A stretch of 64,000 nt of DNA from Natronocella acetinitrilica (GCF_024170285.1 NZ_JALJXV010000010.1:124001-188000), one strand, 5' to 3'; positions 40,524-49,420 are shown, counted from the first letter of the stretch. Program-made: numbers and translations. The notes: a model not told the origin generated them from the letters alone.

Positions 40524-40539
40524 AGCAAGAACGGGGCCA
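40524..40539 (-). promoter_or_regulatory. sigma-54 (-24/-12) promoter of arxB2ABCD
   Basis: On the minus strand TGGCCCCGTTCTTGCT has GG and GC with exactly ten bases between them and matches TGGCACG-N4-TTGCW at the key positions. The predicted transcription start is near 40513, giving a leader of about 40 bases to the arxB2 ATG at 40473. It fits the NtrC-type activator ArxR encoded by the divergent operon. Confidence 0.78.
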
Positions 40540-40591
40540 GCCGCATGGATTAGCCTTCAATCATCGAAGAGGCGGTTCGTGGAGGCGGGTG

Positions 40592-41503
40592 ATGTTTCCA
40601 ACCGGTAACGCAGCGGAGAGAGAATGTTACGGCTCGGTAACGCGACCGAAAAAACGGGCTCGCCTCTGGGCTCTCCTCCTTTGCCTGGCCCTGAGCGTCG
40701 TGGTGCAACCGGTAACGGCCTCGGAACGCCCACTACGGATCGGGCTGACGCCGGTGATGCTCGAGGATCAGGTGCGCTTTCTCGACCGCTGGCGGGGTTA
40801 CCTGGAACAGCGGCTTGGCCGCGAGGTGCAGTTCCTGCGGCGTAACAGTTACGGCGAGGTGATCGAGTTGGCGCTGCGCGGCCGCATTGACTTCGCCTGG
40901 CTATGCGGCTTTCCCTACTATCAGCACCGGGATGCGCTGGATCTGCTGTTGACGCCGCTCTACAACGGGGAGCCCTTGTACCGCTCGTACCTCATCGTAC
41001 CGGCGAGCGACCTTGAGACCGGCAGCCTGCTTGATCTGCAGGGTGGCATTTTCGCCTATGCCGATCCCAATTCGAATTCTGGCTGGCTGTACCCCGAGTA
41101 CGTTCTGCGGCAGGCGGGCAGCAGTGGCGAACAGCATTTCCAGCGCACGTTCTACACCTGGGGGCACCAGCGGGTGGTGGAGGCGGTGGCCGGCGGGTTG
41201 GCCGAGGGCGGTGCTGTGGACGGCTACGTCTGGGACACGCTGTCCCGGATCGATCCCGAGCTGACCGCACGAACGCGGATTGTCAGCCGATCCGAGCCCT
41301 TCGGCTTTCCGCCCATCGTCGCCACCTCGGCCGCGGACACCAGCATGCGCGATGACCTGCGTGCGGTGCTGTTGGGCATGGGTGATGATCCGGTGGGCCG
41401 GGAATTGCTAGAGCGACTCAACCTGGATGGTTTCACCCAGGTGAACTCCGATCTCTACGACGCCATCGGCGCGCTAAGCCGTGAGGTGGCAGGACATCGC
41501 TAA
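40592..41503 (+). CDS. arxX: ArxX, periplasmic binding protein of the arx sensory system (PhnD-like)
   Basis: The 303-residue protein has an N-terminal signal peptide (basic RPKKRAR, then LLLCLALSVVV, cleavage near TAS-E, about residue 38). The mature domain is of the PhnD superfamily, with FAYADPNSNSGWLYP and YTWGHQRVVEAVAGG matching positions in PhnD at 23349. In known arx loci such a protein is encoded with the ArxS kinase and is thought to present arsenite to it. ATG 40592 has GGAGGCGGG upstream; longer frames to 40457 would overlap arxB2. The next gene, arxS, starts two bases after its stop. Confidence 0.85.
   Translation: MFPTGNAAERECYGSVTRPKKRARLWALLLCLALSVVVQPVTASERPLRIGLTPVMLEDQVRFLDRWRGYLEQRLGREVQFLRRNSYGEVIELALRGRIDFAWLCGFPYYQHRDALDLLLTPLYNGEPLYRSYLIVPASDLETGSLLDLQGGIFAYADPNSNSGWLYPEYVLRQAGSSGEQHFQRTFYTWGHQRVVEAVAGGLAEGGAVDGYVWDTLSRIDPELTARTRIVSRSEPFGFPPIVATSAADTSMRDDLRAVLLGMGDDPVGRELLERLNLDGFTQVNSDLYDAIGALSREVAGHR
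40594..40641. promoter_or_regulatory. tandem dyads, candidate ArxR upstream activating sites
   Basis: GTTAC-N6-GTAAC (40626-40641) is a perfect dyad. GTTTC-N6-GTAAC (40594-40609) is the same dyad with one change. Their centres are 32 bp apart, three helical turns, and lie at about -120 and -88 from the predicted sigma-54 start at 40513, the usual position for NtrC-type activators. They fall in the first codons of arxX, so they may also affect arxXSR. Confidence 0.55.
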
Positions 41504-41505
41504 TC

Positions 41506-42987
41506 ATGCTCGAGGCGTTGAGTTACCGGGTCAGGGTCCCGCTGAACATCTCCCTGGTGGTGATGGTGACCGTCGTGGTCATCACCGTGACCCTGCTCGG
41601 CTACAACTACCGGCAAATGGATCGCGAGATGCAGCAGAGCGGTGAAAGCCTTGGCCGGGTCCTGGCCAAGGGCGTTGCGGTGCCGATGTTGCGCGACGAC
41701 CTGTGGACGGTCTGGGATACCTTGCGTGCCCCCATGGACGTGGCCGGTGGCGAGGGGCTTCGTCCGTACGTGATTACGGTCACCGACGCCGTGGGGCGGG
41801 TTTTCGCCTCCACCCGGCCGGAGGTTTTTCGCGTGCTCAGCGAGCCGGCGGTGGTGGATTCCCGTTATCCCTCCGCGGATTGGCTCACCGGCGCATCCGG
41901 CAACGACGCAACCCGGGCCGGCTGGTTGGACGATAACAGCCTGCTGGTCGCCGTTCCCGTTCTGGTCGACGGCAGTACGGTGGGCAGCGTGCTGCTGGAA
42001 TACCAGCGGCCAGCATTTCTCGACCGCTTCGGCGGTGCCGTTCAACAGGTGGTCGCGACTACGGTGATGATCCTGTTGCTGATCCTGCCCATTGGCTGGT
42101 GGCTGGGGATGCGCGTGGCGCGCCCGCTGCAGGAACTGGCCGGTGTCCTGGACAGGATCGGCAACGAACCGCCAAGCCGGCTGCGGCAGGGTCTGAGCGT
42201 GGAGACGCGCCCCGGGCGGGACGAGATCGCCCGCCTCCGCGGCCGTTTTCACGACATGCTGGGGCAGCTTGCGGACAAGGAAGCCCTGGAGCAGGAAATG
42301 GTGCGCGCGGACCGGTTGGCTGCGTTGGGCCGCTTGACTGCCGGAATCGCCCACGAGATCAACAACCCCCTGGGCGGTATGCTCAATGCGCTGTCCACAC
42401 AGCGCCGCCACGGTCATGCCGACCCGGTGACCGAACGTACGCTCTCCCTGGTCGAGCGCGGGCTGGAGCAGGTTCGGGATATCGTCGGCGCCCTCCTGGT
42501 GGAGGCGCGGTTCCAGGGCCATGACCTGCGTCCGGAGGATGTCGCCGACGTCATGACCCTGGTGCAGAGTGACCCACGGGCCGCCGATGTCCGGATGGAC
42601 TGGGAGGCGGATCTGTCCGGCTCGGTGCCATTACCGTCCACGCCGGTGCGCCAGATTCTGATCAATCTCATGCTCAATGCCGTGCGTGCCGCCGGCCCGT
42701 CCGGCGAGGTCGGCTGCTGGCTGCAGCGGGAAGCCACCGCGCTGCGCATCACCGTGTGCAACGACGGCGCGCACATTCCCGAGCACCGCATGGAACACCT
42801 GTTCGAGCCGTTCTCCAGCAGTGCCGGTGATGACGGCGTCGGCCTGGGCCTGTGGGTCTGTTACCAGATCGTGCAGCAACTGCGCGGCCGGATCGATGTG
42901 CGCAGTGAACCGGGGCGGACCTGCTTCCGGGTGGAACTCCCCCTGACCCAGCAACGGGATGTTGATCGTGAAGCTCTGCCTGCTTGA
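41506..42987 (+). CDS. arxS: ArxS, sensor histidine kinase
   Basis: The 493-residue kinase has membrane helices at about 12-34 and 181-202 enclosing a periplasmic domain of about 145 residues. A HAMP-type linker follows at about 203-255. The H box AGIAHEINNPLGG has phospho-acceptor H283, and the ATPase domain carries N box NLMLNAVRAAG and DGVGLGLWVCYQIV. The HExN NPLGG form is the NtrB-like subtype that normally pairs with sigma-54 activators, in agreement with ArxR. The C-terminus overlaps arxR by 29 bases. Confidence 0.9.
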   Translation: MLEALSYRVRVPLNISLVVMVTVVVITVTLLGYNYRQMDREMQQSGESLGRVLAKGVAVPMLRDDLWTVWDTLRAPMDVAGGEGLRPYVITVTDAVGRVFASTRPEVFRVLSEPAVVDSRYPSADWLTGASGNDATRAGWLDDNSLLVAVPVLVDGSTVGSVLLEYQRPAFLDRFGGAVQQVVATTVMILLLILPIGWWLGMRVARPLQELAGVLDRIGNEPPSRLRQGLSVETRPGRDEIARLRGRFHDMLGQLADKEALEQEMVRADRLAALGRLTAGIAHEINNPLGGMLNALSTQRRHGHADPVTERTLSLVERGLEQVRDIVGALLVEARFQGHDLRPEDVADVMTLVQSDPRAADVRMDWEADLSGSVPLPSTPVRQILINLMLNAVRAAGPSGEVGCWLQREATALRITVCNDGAHIPEHRMEHLFEPFSSSAGDDGVGLGLWVCYQIVQQLRGRIDVRSEPGRTCFRVELPLTQQRDVDREALPA

Positions 42988-44296
42988 GGATGACGCCATA
43001 ATGGGCGAGTCCCTGCGGGACCGCTTCGAGATGGAAGGCTACGGGGTCGACTGGTTCCGTCGCGCCGGTGATGCCGAACGGGCGCTGGCTGCCGGAGGCT
43101 ACCAGGTCTTCATCAGCGACATTCGGCTGCCGGACGAGACCGGCGACAACCTGTTCCGGCGTCTGCAGCGGGCGCTGGGCACCTCACTGCCGCCGGTGAT
43201 CTTCATCACTGGCTACGGCTCCATCGAGACGGCGGTGACGTTGCTCAAGGCGGGGGCGGCCGACTATGTGGTCAAGCCGTTTGATCTCGACGAACTGGTG
43301 CGCAAGGTCCGGGAACTGGCGCAGCCCGACGACCGGGACCCCGCCGCGCTCGCCGACGATTCGCCGCGGCTCGGCGTCGCACCCGCCATGCGCCGGGTTG
43401 AGGCGCAGTTGCGCCGTCTGGCCGTTGCCGGCGCCAGCGTGCTGATCGTTGGTGAATCGGGTGTCGGCAAGGAGTATGCGGCCCGGTATTTCCATGAACA
43501 CGGTGCCGGCGCTGCCCGGCCATTCGTGGCGGTGAACTGCGGCGCCCTCACCGAGTCGCTGCTTGAGGCGGAACTGTTCGGTCACGAGCGCGGCGCGTTC
43601 ACCGGCGCCCAGCGCATGAAGCGAGGCGTGTTCGAGCAGGCCGCCGGTGGCACCCTGTTCCTGGATGAAATCGGCGACATGCCCCTGCCCATGCAGGTGC
43701 GCCTGCTGCGGGCGATCCAGGAGCGGCAGATCACCCGGGTGGGTGGCGAGACCCCCATCGATATCTCCCTGACGCTGGTGTCCGCCACCCATCGCGACCT
43801 GCGGGCGCTGGTCGCGGCGGGCGAGTTCCGTGAGGACCTCTACTACCGGGTGAACACAGTACAGGTTCGCCTGCCGCCGCTGCGCGAGCGCCCGGAGGAC
43901 ATTCTCTGGTTTGCCCGCCGATTCCTGGACGAGCTGGCGGCAGGCTCGCCGCCCCGGGGGCTCTCCCGGAAGGCCGAGCAGGCCCTGTTGCGCCAGCCCT
44001 GGCCGGGCAATCTGCGTGAACTGCGCCACTGTCTGGAGCGCGCCATCCTGCTTGCCGATGTCGAGATACTTGATGCCGGCGATCTGTTTGATGCCGAGGT
44101 CGTCGAGACCGGCGAGGCGATCAGCGAGGGTCTCAGTGACTATCTGCAACACTGTGAGCGCGACCACATCCGCCGGGCGCTGGCCCGGCATGCTGGTCGT
44201 ATCACCAGCACTGCGGAGAGTCTCGGCATCAGCCGCAAGAACCTGTGGGAGAAAATGCGCAAGCTGGGGATCAGCGCCGACGGCTCCTCAGGATGA
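42959..44296 (+). CDS. arxR: ArxR, NtrC-family sigma-54-dependent response regulator
   Basis: The 445-residue activator has a receiver domain (about 4-120) with D54 in FISDIRLPDE. The AAA+ domain (about 140-370) has Walker A GESGVGKE (165-172), the sigma-54 contact loop GAFTGA (212-217) and Walker B GTLFLDEIGDM. A C-terminal Fis-type helix-turn-helix (about 395-440) reads ITSTAESLGISRKNLWEKMR. It should activate the -24/-12 promoter of arxB2ABCD. The gene is convergent with the Sel1-repeat gene and overlaps its end by nine bases. Confidence 0.92.
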   Translation: MLIVKLCLLEDDAIMGESLRDRFEMEGYGVDWFRRAGDAERALAAGGYQVFISDIRLPDETGDNLFRRLQRALGTSLPPVIFITGYGSIETAVTLLKAGAADYVVKPFDLDELVRKVRELAQPDDRDPAALADDSPRLGVAPAMRRVEAQLRRLAVAGASVLIVGESGVGKEYAARYFHEHGAGAARPFVAVNCGALTESLLEAELFGHERGAFTGAQRMKRGVFEQAAGGTLFLDEIGDMPLPMQVRLLRAIQERQITRVGGETPIDISLTLVSATHRDLRALVAAGEFREDLYYRVNTVQVRLPPLRERPEDILWFARRFLDELAAGSPPRGLSRKAEQALLRQPWPGNLRELRHCLERAILLADVEILDAGDLFDAEVVETGEAISEGLSDYLQHCERDHIRRALARHAGRITSTAESLGISRKNLWEKMRKLGISADGSSG

Positions 44297-44890
44297 AGCC
44301 ATCAATCCCTGCAACCACTCCAGCGCCTCGCGGGATTGCTGATGGCCCTGGCTCGCTGCTGCCGCGAACCACTGGCAGGCGGCGTTCTGATCACGCTCGG
44401 TGCCCAGTCCCTCGGCCAGCATGATGGCGAGATTGTACTGCGCGACGACAAACCCGCGCTCGGCGGCATGGCGATAGCAGCGGCAAGCTGTGGCCGGGTC
44501 CGGCGGCACCGTCTGGCCCTGATCGTACATCACGCCCAGGTTGGTCATTGCCTCAAGGTTGCCCGCCCGCGCCGCGGTCACGTACTGGTTCCAGGAGGCG
44601 TGGAGATCCTGCGGCACACCGTCACCGCGACGATAGCGGTTGCCGAGTTCAAGCTGCGCCTCGTGACTGCCGGCGGCTGCCGCCAGCTTGAGCACCCGGA
44701 TCGCCTCCCCCGGGGTGTCGCCCACCGATGTTTCCGTTTGGTAACGCTGGTAGAGCGCCCAGGGATCGGCGTGGTCAGGGGCACGGCCGCAGGTATCCGC
44801 CAGGCCTCGTCGCTGGGGTGTCCCGCTGCCGCCTTGCCTACCAAGACTCTGCAGCAGCGCTGCGGTGATGTCCTTTGCCCGTTCGGTCAC
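44288..44890 (-). CDS. Sel1-repeat protein
   Basis: The product of about 200 residues contains three to four Sel1-like repeats over roughly residues 55-195, with units such as AAAAGSHEAQLELGNRYRRG, ARAGNLEAMTNLGVMYDQG and AERGFVVAQYNLAIMLAEG. These repeats form alpha-solenoids that bind proteins. I prefer GTG 44890 because GGAGAG lies just upstream; ATG starts at 44908 and 44935 are possible. No signal peptide is seen. Its role and any link to arx are unknown. Confidence 0.7.
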   Translation of the reverse strand: MTERAKDITAALLQSLGRQGGSGTPQRRGLADTCGRAPDHADPWALYQRYQTETSVGDTPGEAIRVLKLAAAAGSHEAQLELGNRYRRGDGVPQDLHASWNQYVTAARAGNLEAMTNLGVMYDQGQTVPPDPATACRCYRHAAERGFVVAQYNLAIMLAEGLGTERDQNAACQWFAAAASQGHQQSREALEWLQGLMASS

Positions 44891-44947
44891 GCCGCCTCTC
44901 CTACCCATGCATCGGTGGTCGACATCACCAAGCAAGCAGCGTGCCGA

Positions 44948-46147
44948 TCAGAGAATAAGCCACCCGGCCAGGGCGCACAGCGGCACCAGCAGGTAGACCG
45001 GGAGGCGTCCGCTCCACAGCGCGGCGAAGGCCAGTGCGGCAATCACCACGTCCAGCCAGCCGGTGATGCCGTAGACGGCGATGGGATTCCAGAGCACGGC
45101 GGCGAGTAGTCCGACGACCCCGGCGTTGATACCGAACACCCCGCGCTGCAGCACGTGGTTGCGACCCACGGTCAGCCACCAGGGCAGCGCGGCGAGCAGG
45201 AGCAGGGTGCCCGGCAGGAAGATGGCGACCACGGCGATCAGGCCGGCGGCAATGGGCATGTGGGGCAGGGCCTCGGCCCCCAGGTAGCCGGCGAAGCTGA
45301 ACAGCGGGCCGGGCAGGGCCTGCGCGACACCGTAACCGGCCAGGAAGGTCTGGCTGTCAATGCCGCTTGGCGCGGCAATCTCCCGGTCGAGTAACGGCAG
45401 CATGACGTGGCCACCGCCGAACACCAGTGCCCCGACGCGATAGAAGCTGTCCACGAATCCGAGCAGGCCGCCGGGGGAAAGTAGTACCAGCAGGGGCAAC
45501 CCCAGCAACCCGGCGACAAAGACTCCCAGCGCCACAACCCCGCCCCGCCGACTGATGGGGCTTTTTAGTGTGGCGTCCACGTTAGCGGGAGCTGGCATGG
45601 GCAGGAGAAACGCCAGTACCGCGCCTGCCAGCAGTGCGCTGACCTGTCCCAGTGGATTGGGCCAGACGAGCGCGACGCCAGTGGCAACCACGGCGATGGT
45701 GGCGCGGGGCAGGTCGGGGCAGAGGCTGCGGGCCATGCTCAAGACTGCATGGGCCACAACGGCGACGGCGGCGAGTTTGAGGCCATGCAGCCAGCCGGCC
45801 TGTTGCAGGGTTTCCGGGTCCACCCAGTTCAGCCCCAGGGCGAGCCCGATCATGATGGTGGCGGAGGGGGCGGTGAAGGCCAGCCAGGCCGCGGCCATGC
45901 CGGGCAGGCCGGCACGCTGCAGGCCAATGGCCTGGCCCACCTGGCTGCTGCTGGGGCCGGGCAGGAACTGGCACAGGGCCACCAGTTGCCCGTAGTCGTG
46001 ATCGTTTAGCCAGCGGCGGTCACGGACGAAGGTTTCCCGGTAGTAACCCAGATGCGCCACCGGCCCGCCGAAAGAGCGCAGCCCCAGCAGCAGGAAAGTC
46101 AGGAAGACTTCCTGCCAGGTGTGGGTGCGCGGGGTCGGTAAGGCCAT
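44948..46147 (-). CDS. chrA: chromate transporter ChrA (CHR family)
   Basis: The 399-residue membrane protein has the two homologous halves of long-chain CHR proteins. The first half carries SFGGPVAHLGYYRETFV and LCQFLPGPSSSQVGQAIG. The second carries FGGGHVMLPLLDREI and GYGVAQALPGPLFSFAGYLG, the expected internal duplication. Family members export chromate and give chromate resistance; other oxyanions are possible. It is separated from argF by a repeat-filled gap. Confidence 0.9.
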   Translation of the reverse strand: MALPTPRTHTWQEVFLTFLLLGLRSFGGPVAHLGYYRETFVRDRRWLNDHDYGQLVALCQFLPGPSSSQVGQAIGLQRAGLPGMAAAWLAFTAPSATIMIGLALGLNWVDPETLQQAGWLHGLKLAAVAVVAHAVLSMARSLCPDLPRATIAVVATGVALVWPNPLGQVSALLAGAVLAFLLPMPAPANVDATLKSPISRRGGVVALGVFVAGLLGLPLLVLLSPGGLLGFVDSFYRVGALVFGGGHVMLPLLDREIAAPSGIDSQTFLAGYGVAQALPGPLFSFAGYLGAEALPHMPIAAGLIAVVAIFLPGTLLLLAALPWWLTVGRNHVLQRGVFGINAGVVGLLAAVLWNPIAVYGITGWLDVVIAALAFAALWSGRLPVYLLVPLCALAGWLIL

Positions 46148-46185
46148 GTGGGCTCCGATGCTTGGTCACGTCGTGTCGATCGGGG

Positions 46186-46295
46186 AACGCGGAGCGGGGA
46201 CGCCGCTCAGGGACACGCCGTGGATACGTCCCTGTAGGCTCGACAGCGACATCCCTGTCGCTGACGGTCCCTGAGCGGCGCACCCGCTCCGCGTT
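46186..46295. repeat. nested stem-loop repeat B6
   Basis: The arms at 46186-46214 and 46267-46295 pair at 27 of 29 positions. The distal stem (AACGCGGAGCGGGG and its complement CCCGCTCCGCGTT) is specific to this copy. The core ends in the CAGCGACA/TGTCGCTG hairpin as in B1 and B2. The flanks show the conserved ends ATCGGGGAA and GTTTGTGCC. Confidence 0.9.
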
Positions 46296-46336
46296 TGTGC
46301 CATCGGGGAAGGGGCGGGAATGGCTGCCATTCGCGC

Positions 46337-46420
46337 GGTGCGTTACGCGCTGCGCGCTAACGCACCCTACGCTGAGGCACGGCCATGTAGGGTGTGTTAG
46401 GCCGCAGGCCGTAACGCACC
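46337..46420. repeat. palindromic unit pair A12/A13
   Basis: A forward A unit (46337-46371) and an inverted unit (46388-46420) face each other across 16 bases. The inner hairpins differ: one uses CGCGC/GCGCG, the other GGCC/GGCC. A13 is 20 bases downstream of the argF stop. The next bases towards chrA hold B6. Confidence 0.88.
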
Positions 46421-46439
46421 GCTCTTTTCCCGTCCGCTG

Positions 46440-47354
46440 CTAATCCCCTGTCCCCAGCAACAAAAATTCCATTAATGCCTTTTGCGCATGCAGGCGGTTT
46501 TCGGCCTCGTCCCACACCACGCTTTGCAGGCCGTCGATGACATCGGCGGAGACTTCTTCACCCCGATGGGCCGGCAGACAATGCATGAAGATGGCGTCAT
46601 CCGACGCCTCGGCCATCATGGCCGCGGTGACCTGGTAATCCCTGAAGGCCTGCTCCCGCTGCCGCTGCTCTTCCTCCTGCCCCATGCTGGCCCAGACGTC
46701 TGTGACGACCAGATGTGCGCCCCGGCACGCCTCCGTGGGATCGCGCATGACCTGGCCGTTGCCGCCAGACAGGGCAACCATCCCGGCACTAGGCTCGAAG
46801 CCCTCCGGGCAGCCCACGTTCAGCTGAAACCCGAAAATGCCCGCAGCCTCCAGCCAGGAGTTGCACATGTTGTTGCCGTCCCCGATCCAGGCCACGGTCT
46901 TGCCATCGAGACTGCCCCGGTGTTCCAGGAATGTCTGGATGTCCGCCAGCAACTGGCAGGGATGGTGATCATCCGACAGCCCGTTGATCACCGGTACCCG
47001 GGAGTATTCTGCGAAGCGTTCGATCTTGTCGTGACCAAAGGTGCGGATCATCACGATGTCGAGCATGCGAGAGAGCACGCGGGCTGTGTCTTCCACGGGC
47101 TCACCGCGGCCGAGCTGGCTGTCTCGCGGAGACAGGAACACGGCGCTGCCGCCGAGCTGTGCCATGCCGGCCTCGAACGAGACCCGGGTGCGGGTGGACG
47201 ATTTTTCGAACACCATGCCCAGTACCTTGCCACGCAGGCTCTCGTGGCCACGGCCGTCGTGCTTCATGGCCTTCAGCTCCGACGCCCGGCGGAGCACGAA
47301 ATCGAGCTCGTCACGGCGCAGATCGTTGAGTGTCAGAAAATGACGGACAGGCAT
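46440..47354 (-). CDS. argF: ornithine carbamoyltransferase
   Basis: The 304-residue enzyme makes citrulline from ornithine and carbamoyl phosphate. The carbamoyl-phosphate loop SSTRTR (52-57) and the catalytic [13 protein letters not shown] block near residue 258 are present, and the length is typical of ArgF. It lies 12 bases downstream of argD on the same strand, forming an arginine operon. argG lies 4 kb away on the other strand. Confidence 0.95.
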   Translation of the reverse strand: MPVRHFLTLNDLRRDELDFVLRRASELKAMKHDGRGHESLRGKVLGMVFEKSSTRTRVSFEAGMAQLGGSAVFLSPRDSQLGRGEPVEDTARVLSRMLDIVMIRTFGHDKIERFAEYSRVPVINGLSDDHHPCQLLADIQTFLEHRGSLDGKTVAWIGDGNNMCNSWLEAAGIFGFQLNVGCPEGFEPSAGMVALSGGNGQVMRDPTEACRGAHLVVTDVWASMGQEEEQRQREQAFRDYQVTAAMMAEASDDAIFMHCLPAHRGEEVSADVIDGLQSVVWDEAENRLHAQKALMEFLLLGTGD

Positions 47355-47366
47355 GACGACTCTCCT

Positions 47367-48548
47367 TCAGGTGCCTTCCGCGAGGAAACCAAGTACCAGA
47401 TCGTTCACCCGCTCAAGCAGTTCATCTGCCTCCGCGTCACTCAGGATGAGCGGTGGCAGCAGTCGAATCACATTGCCGGCGGTGACATTGATGAGCAGGC
47501 CGCGCTCCAGGGCGTGTTTCACCAACTCCGCGCAGGGCCGATCCAGTTCGATACCGATCATCAGGCCGCGCCCGCGCACGTCGACGACACCGCTGTGGCT
47601 CTCCAGCGCGTCCCGGAAGCCGACCAGCAGCCGCTGGCCGAGTTGTGCTGCCCTCGCTGTGAGGGATTGCTTGGCGATGGTATCCACCACGGCCTGAGCG
47701 GCTGCTGCCGCCAGGGGGTTACCGCCGAACGTCGAGCCGTGGCTGCCGGGTTGCATCACGTTGGCGGCGGCGCCCCGCGCCAGGCAGGCGCCGATGGGCA
47801 CGCCGTTGGCGAGACCCTTGGCCAGGCTGAGTACGTCCGGCAGGACGTCGGCGTGCTGGTAGGCAAACCAGCGCCCGGTGCGGGCCATGCCGCTTTGCAC
47901 CTCGTCGAGCATCAGCAGCCAGCCGTGCTCGTCGCAGCGATCGCGCAGTCCTGGCAGATAATCCGGCCCGGGAACGCGAATACCACCTTCGCCCTGCACC
48001 GGTTCGACCAGCACGGCGATGATGTCGTCGTGCGTCGTGGCCAGCTTGTCCAGGGCTTTCAGGTCGTCGTAGGGAATCCGGACGAACCCTTCCAGCAGCG
48101 GCCCGAAACCCTGTTGCGCCTTGCGGTTGCCGGTGGCCGTAAGGGTAGCCATGGTGCGGCCATGGAAGGCGTTTTCCATGACCACGATCTTCGGCACATC
48201 CAGGCCCCGCTGATGACCGTGGAAGCGGGCCAGCTTGATGGCCGCCTCGTTGGCCTCGGCCCCGGAGTTGCAGAAGAACACCTTGCCCATCCCGCTGTGG
48301 GCGCAAAGCGCGGCGGCGAGGTGCTCCTGCAGGGGAATGCCATAGAGATTCGAGGTGTGGAGCAGGCGGGCCGCCTGTTTCTGGATGGCGGCCGTCACCG
48401 CGGGGTGGGCATGGCCCAGACCACAGACGGCGATGCCGGATAGCGCGTCGAGATAACGGTTGCCCTGGTCATCCCACAGCCAGGCGCCTTCGCCGCGCTG
48501 AAAGCTCACGGGCAGGCGCCCGTATGTCTGCATCAGAGCCTGCTGCAT
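47367..48548 (-). CDS. argD: acetylornithine aminotransferase
   Basis: The 393-residue class III aminotransferase binds PLP through K244 in LSLAKGLANG; D215 in LMLDEVQSG contacts the cofactor. FFCNSGAEANEAAIKLAR is the phosphate-binding block. It converts N-acetylglutamate semialdehyde to N-acetylornithine and often also serves in lysine synthesis. The gene is upstream of argF in a two-gene operon and follows the sodB terminator. Confidence 0.94.
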   Translation of the reverse strand: MQQALMQTYGRLPVSFQRGEGAWLWDDQGNRYLDALSGIAVCGLGHAHPAVTAAIQKQAARLLHTSNLYGIPLQEHLAAALCAHSGMGKVFFCNSGAEANEAAIKLARFHGHQRGLDVPKIVVMENAFHGRTMATLTATGNRKAQQGFGPLLEGFVRIPYDDLKALDKLATTHDDIIAVLVEPVQGEGGIRVPGPDYLPGLRDRCDEHGWLLMLDEVQSGMARTGRWFAYQHADVLPDVLSLAKGLANGVPIGACLARGAAANVMQPGSHGSTFGGNPLAAAAAQAVVDTIAKQSLTARAAQLGQRLLVGFRDALESHSGVVDVRGRGLMIGIELDRPCAELVKHALERGLLINVTAGNVIRLLPPLILSDAEADELLERVNDLVLGFLAEGT

Positions 48549-48567
48549 GCTCCTCCACTCCAGAACG

Positions 48568-48594
48568 AAAAAGGCAGCGCCGTACGGAGCTGCC
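48568..48594 (-). terminator. rho-independent terminator downstream of sodB
   Basis: On the minus strand GGCAGC pairs with GCTGCC around an inner CCG/CGG stem and is followed by five Ts. It separates sodB from argD. A second perfect GC hairpin without T tract (GCGCCCCGG/CCGGGGCGC) lies closer to sodB at 48651-48673. Confidence 0.85.
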
Positions 48595-48684
48595 GGGCCG
48601 AAAAGTATAGGGTGGTGCAGCCAGTCGCGGCAAGAATCAGTGCCGGCGATGCGCCCCGGGAAGACCGGGGCGCAGGCGTCGGGA

Positions 48685-49275
48685 TCAGGCCTTGGCGTAG
48701 TTCTTGGCCGCGAAGTCCCAGTTCACCAGGTTCCAGAACGCTTCCATGTACTTGGGTCGGGCGTTCCGGTAGTCGATGTAGTAGGCGTGCTCCCAGATGT
48801 CACAGGTCAGCAGCGGTTCCACCGAGTCCTTGGTGACCGGGGTGTCGGCATCGTCGGTTTCCAGGATGGACAGCTTGCCGCTGGCCTTGTCCTTCACGAG
48901 CCAGCCCCATCCGGAACCGAAGTTGGCGATGGTCTTGTCGGTGAACTCTTTCTTGAAGGCTTCGAAGGAGCCGAAGTCCCGCTTGATGGCGTCCGCCAGT
49001 TCACCGCTGGGCTCACCGCCGCCATTGGGGCTGAGGCAGTGCCAGTAGAAGGTGTGGTTCCAGACCTGGGCCGCCTGATTGAACAGGCCGCCTGACGCCT
49101 TCTTGATGATGTCTTCCAGCGACAGGCTCTCGAACTCTGTGCCGGGGATCAGTTCGTTGAGCTTGGTCACGTAAGCGTTGTGGTGCTTGCCGTGATGGTA
49201 CTCCAGGGTCTCCTGGGAGATGTGCGGCTCAAGCGCATTCTTGGCGTAGGGCAACTCGGGCAGTTCGTGTTTCAT
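48685..49275 (-). CDS. sodB: superoxide dismutase, iron type
   Basis: The 196-residue enzyme has metal ligands H27, H74, D159 and H163 in the motifs YHHGKHHNAYV, WNHTFYWHC and CDIWEHAYY. Q70 in NQAAQVWNHTF is the glutamine position typical of iron SODs. The ATG at 49275 has AGGAG nine bases upstream; the frame stays open further but without support. It detoxifies superoxide in the cytoplasm. It is divergent from grxD. Confidence 0.95.
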   Translation of the reverse strand: MKHELPELPYAKNALEPHISQETLEYHHGKHHNAYVTKLNELIPGTEFESLSLEDIIKKASGGLFNQAAQVWNHTFYWHCLSPNGGGEPSGELADAIKRDFGSFEAFKKEFTDKTIANFGSGWGWLVKDKASGKLSILETDDADTPVTKDSVEPLLTCDIWEHAYYIDYRNARPKYMEAFWNLVNWDFAAKNYAKA

Positions 49276-49420
49276 GCTCTGCTCCTGGGTGATGATGGTC
49301 GTATCAGTCCTTGGATGGACCGGAAACCGGGCAAGGCGTTCGCCCGGAACAATCGCCAGAGAGTCTAACAAGGGCTGGCGCTCTTGCAACGGCAGGGGGA
49401 CGAATACTATTGCCTGCAAG

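Noticed and set aside
40556-40568. TTCAATCATCGAA as ArxR activator site
   Set aside because: The dyad is imperfect and centred at only about -49 from the predicted start; the GTTAC-type tandem dyads at -88 and -120 are better placed.
46482-48443. Open reading frame of 653 codons on the plus strand
   Set aside because: It runs antisense through argF and argD, both with intact catalytic motifs.
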